7,028 bases of DNA. Source: JBFHKO01 sp041595355 (GTDB taxonomy: Bacteria > Pseudomonadota > Gammaproteobacteria > Enterobacterales > Aeromonadaceae). Location of the stretch: the NCBI GenBank assembly GCA_041595355.1, contig JBFHKO010000135.1, positions 1-7,028 of the forward strand, read 5' to 3'. Both the position numbers and the translations under genes were made by a program. Shown one piece after another: positions 6,521 to 7,028 of this stretch; the first letter of the stretch is position 1, and every line of letters begins with the position of its first letter. The notes beneath the pieces were generated by a model that worked only from the letters and a program-made list of their open reading frames with translations, ran no database searches and was not told the origin of the DNA.

Positions 6521-6524
6521 AGGG
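6521..6524 (+). promoter_or_regulatory. Ribosome binding site of dmeR
   Basis: AGGG ends 7 nt before ATG 6532. This start places the metal-binding His at residue 3, which independently supports it. Confidence 0.5.
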
Positions 6525-6531
6525 CACGCCC

Positions 6532-6807
6532 ATGTCACATGTATTCAAGGACAAGAAAAGGCTGCTGACGCGCGTGCGCCGCATCCGCGGCCAGGCCGAG
6601 GGGCTGGAGAAGGCGCTCGAGCAGGAGCTCGAATGCAGCGCCATACTGCAGCAGATTGCCGCCATCCGCGGCGCCGTCAACGGCCTGATGACCGAGGTGC
6701 TGGAGGGGCATATCCGCGAGCACCTGGGCCCGGAGGTGGTCGCGCCGGCCCAGCGCAGCGCCGATGTCGAGCAGCTGGTGACGCTGCTGCGCAGCTATCT
6801 CAGGTAA
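6532..6807 (+). CDS. dmeR: DmeR, RcnR/FrmR-type metal-responsive transcriptional repressor
   Basis: Cytoplasmic DNA-binding repressor of 91 aa, the usual size for the all-helical CsoR/RcnR/FrmR family (DUF156). The N-terminal segment (about 7-30), rich in Arg and Lys and containing RVRRIRGQAEGL, is the family hallmark and contacts DNA. The metal-site fingerprint is H3, C35, H60 and H64, identical in position to the Ni/Co ligands of E. coli RcnR and unlike copper-sensing CsoR, which uses Cys-His-Cys, or formaldehyde-sensing FrmR. In the family, apo-protein binds DNA as a tetramer and Co(II) or Ni(II) binding releases it. The divergent dmeF and the RcnR-type operator in the 71-bp gap fit this role directly. 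I use dmeR rather than rcnR because the partner is a CDF exporter, not an RcnA permease. An FrmR-like aldehyde sensor is unlikely given H60/H64 and the neighbour. Confidence 0.9.
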   Translation: MSHVFKDKKRLLTRVRRIRGQAEGLEKALEQELECSAILQQIAAIRGAVNGLMTEVLEGHIREHLGPEVVAPAQRSADVEQLVTLLRSYLR

Positions 6808-6837
6808 CCCGCTCAGGCAGCCTGCTCAGGTAGCCAG
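6799..6837. repeat. Three tandem 13-bp repeats spanning the convergent stop codons
   Basis: CTCAGG begins at 6799, 6812 and 6825, exactly 13 bp apart. The units fit consensus CTCAGGYARCCNG, with 10 of 13 positions invariant. Unit 1 contains the dmeR stop (TAA 6805-6807) and unit 3 contains the stop of the opposing gene (TCA 6826-6828). The middle unit ends in a small CAGGC-A-GCCTG inverted repeat (6814-6824). No T-run follows, so it is not a clear terminator. Confidence 0.6.
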
Positions 6838-7028
6838 CGCCCGCCGCAGCGCCTGCAGACCATCCCGGGCCCGGGCGGCCAGCGCGCGGGCCAGCTCGGG
6901 CTCGACCGCCCGCTCGTCGAGTAGCGCAGCCAGCGCCGCACCGACCATGGCGGGCGGGATCAGCCGCTCGCTGCCCAGATGCCAGGTCTGCAGATAGGCG
7001 CGCTGCTTGCTCATGCGCTCCGGATCCG
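6826..7028 (-). CDS. C-terminal part of an unidentified protein (partial)
   Basis: A - strand frame stops at 6826-6828 and stays open to the right edge (67 codons visible). The sequence is Ala/Arg/Leu-rich and looks helical in its second half (LAALLDERAVEPELARALAARA), with a more distinctive stretch QTWHLGSERLIPP nearer the edge. ATG 7014 has GGAG only 3 nt away, too close for a good ribosome site, and the frame continues upstream, so this is more likely the tail of a longer gene than a 62-aa protein. I do not recognise the family. It converges on dmeR with an 18-nt gap. Confidence 0.5.
   Translation of the reverse strand, partial: DPERMSKQRAYLQTWHLGSERLIPPAMVGAALAALLDERAVEPELARALAARARDGLQALRRALAT

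Noticed and set aside
78..7028. GGATCC at 78-83 and again at the right edge (7022-7027)
   Set aside because: Restriction-site coincidence; the flanking bases are otherwise unrelated, so no terminal repeat or element boundary is indicated.

Overview
The window is GC-rich, densely coded DNA from what looks like a free-living gammaproteobacterium. The guess rests on the DmeF/DmeR metal-efflux pair, the abundance of c-di-GMP proteins and the codon bias; an Aeromonadales-type genome such as Oceanimonas or Zobellella would fit. The sequence alone does not prove the taxon. No tRNA, rRNA, CRISPR array, insertion sequence or phage gene was seen.

Layout, left to right: (1) the last 22 codons of an unidentified + strand gene. 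(2) A 148-nt gap with a plausible sigma70 promoter. (3) A large + strand gene for a membrane CHASE4-HAMP-like-PAS-GGDEF-EAL protein (929 aa) whose GGDEF site is degenerate and whose EAL site looks intact, so probably a c-di-GMP phosphodiesterase. (4) Tail to tail with it, stop codons 3 nt apart, a - strand gene for a CHASE4-HAMP-GGDEF-EAL protein. It is best started at 5363 (783 aa) and keeps both active sites plus an RxxD inhibitory site. (5) Upstream of that gene and on the same strand, dmeF, a cation diffusion facilitator with a very His-rich cytoplasmic loop. (6) Divergent from dmeF, dmeR, an RcnR/FrmR-type repressor with the H3/C35/H60/H64 metal-site fingerprint. (7) On the - strand at the right edge, the C-terminus of an unidentified protein.

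The 71-bp dmeF-dmeR gap holds one textbook RcnR-type operator (on the - strand TACT, six G, T, AGTA). This gives a self-contained circuit: apo-DmeR represses both divergent genes, Co(II) or Ni(II) binding releases it, and DmeF exports the metal.

The two c-di-GMP proteins share a periplasmic CHASE4 sensor type, but one is predicted to degrade only and the other has both enzyme sites intact. The second lies directly downstream of dmeF on the same strand with no convincing terminator between them. Metal-induced read-through into c-di-GMP metabolism is therefore a testable but unproven idea. It is the nearest thing to a new system here; each individual gene belongs to a known family.
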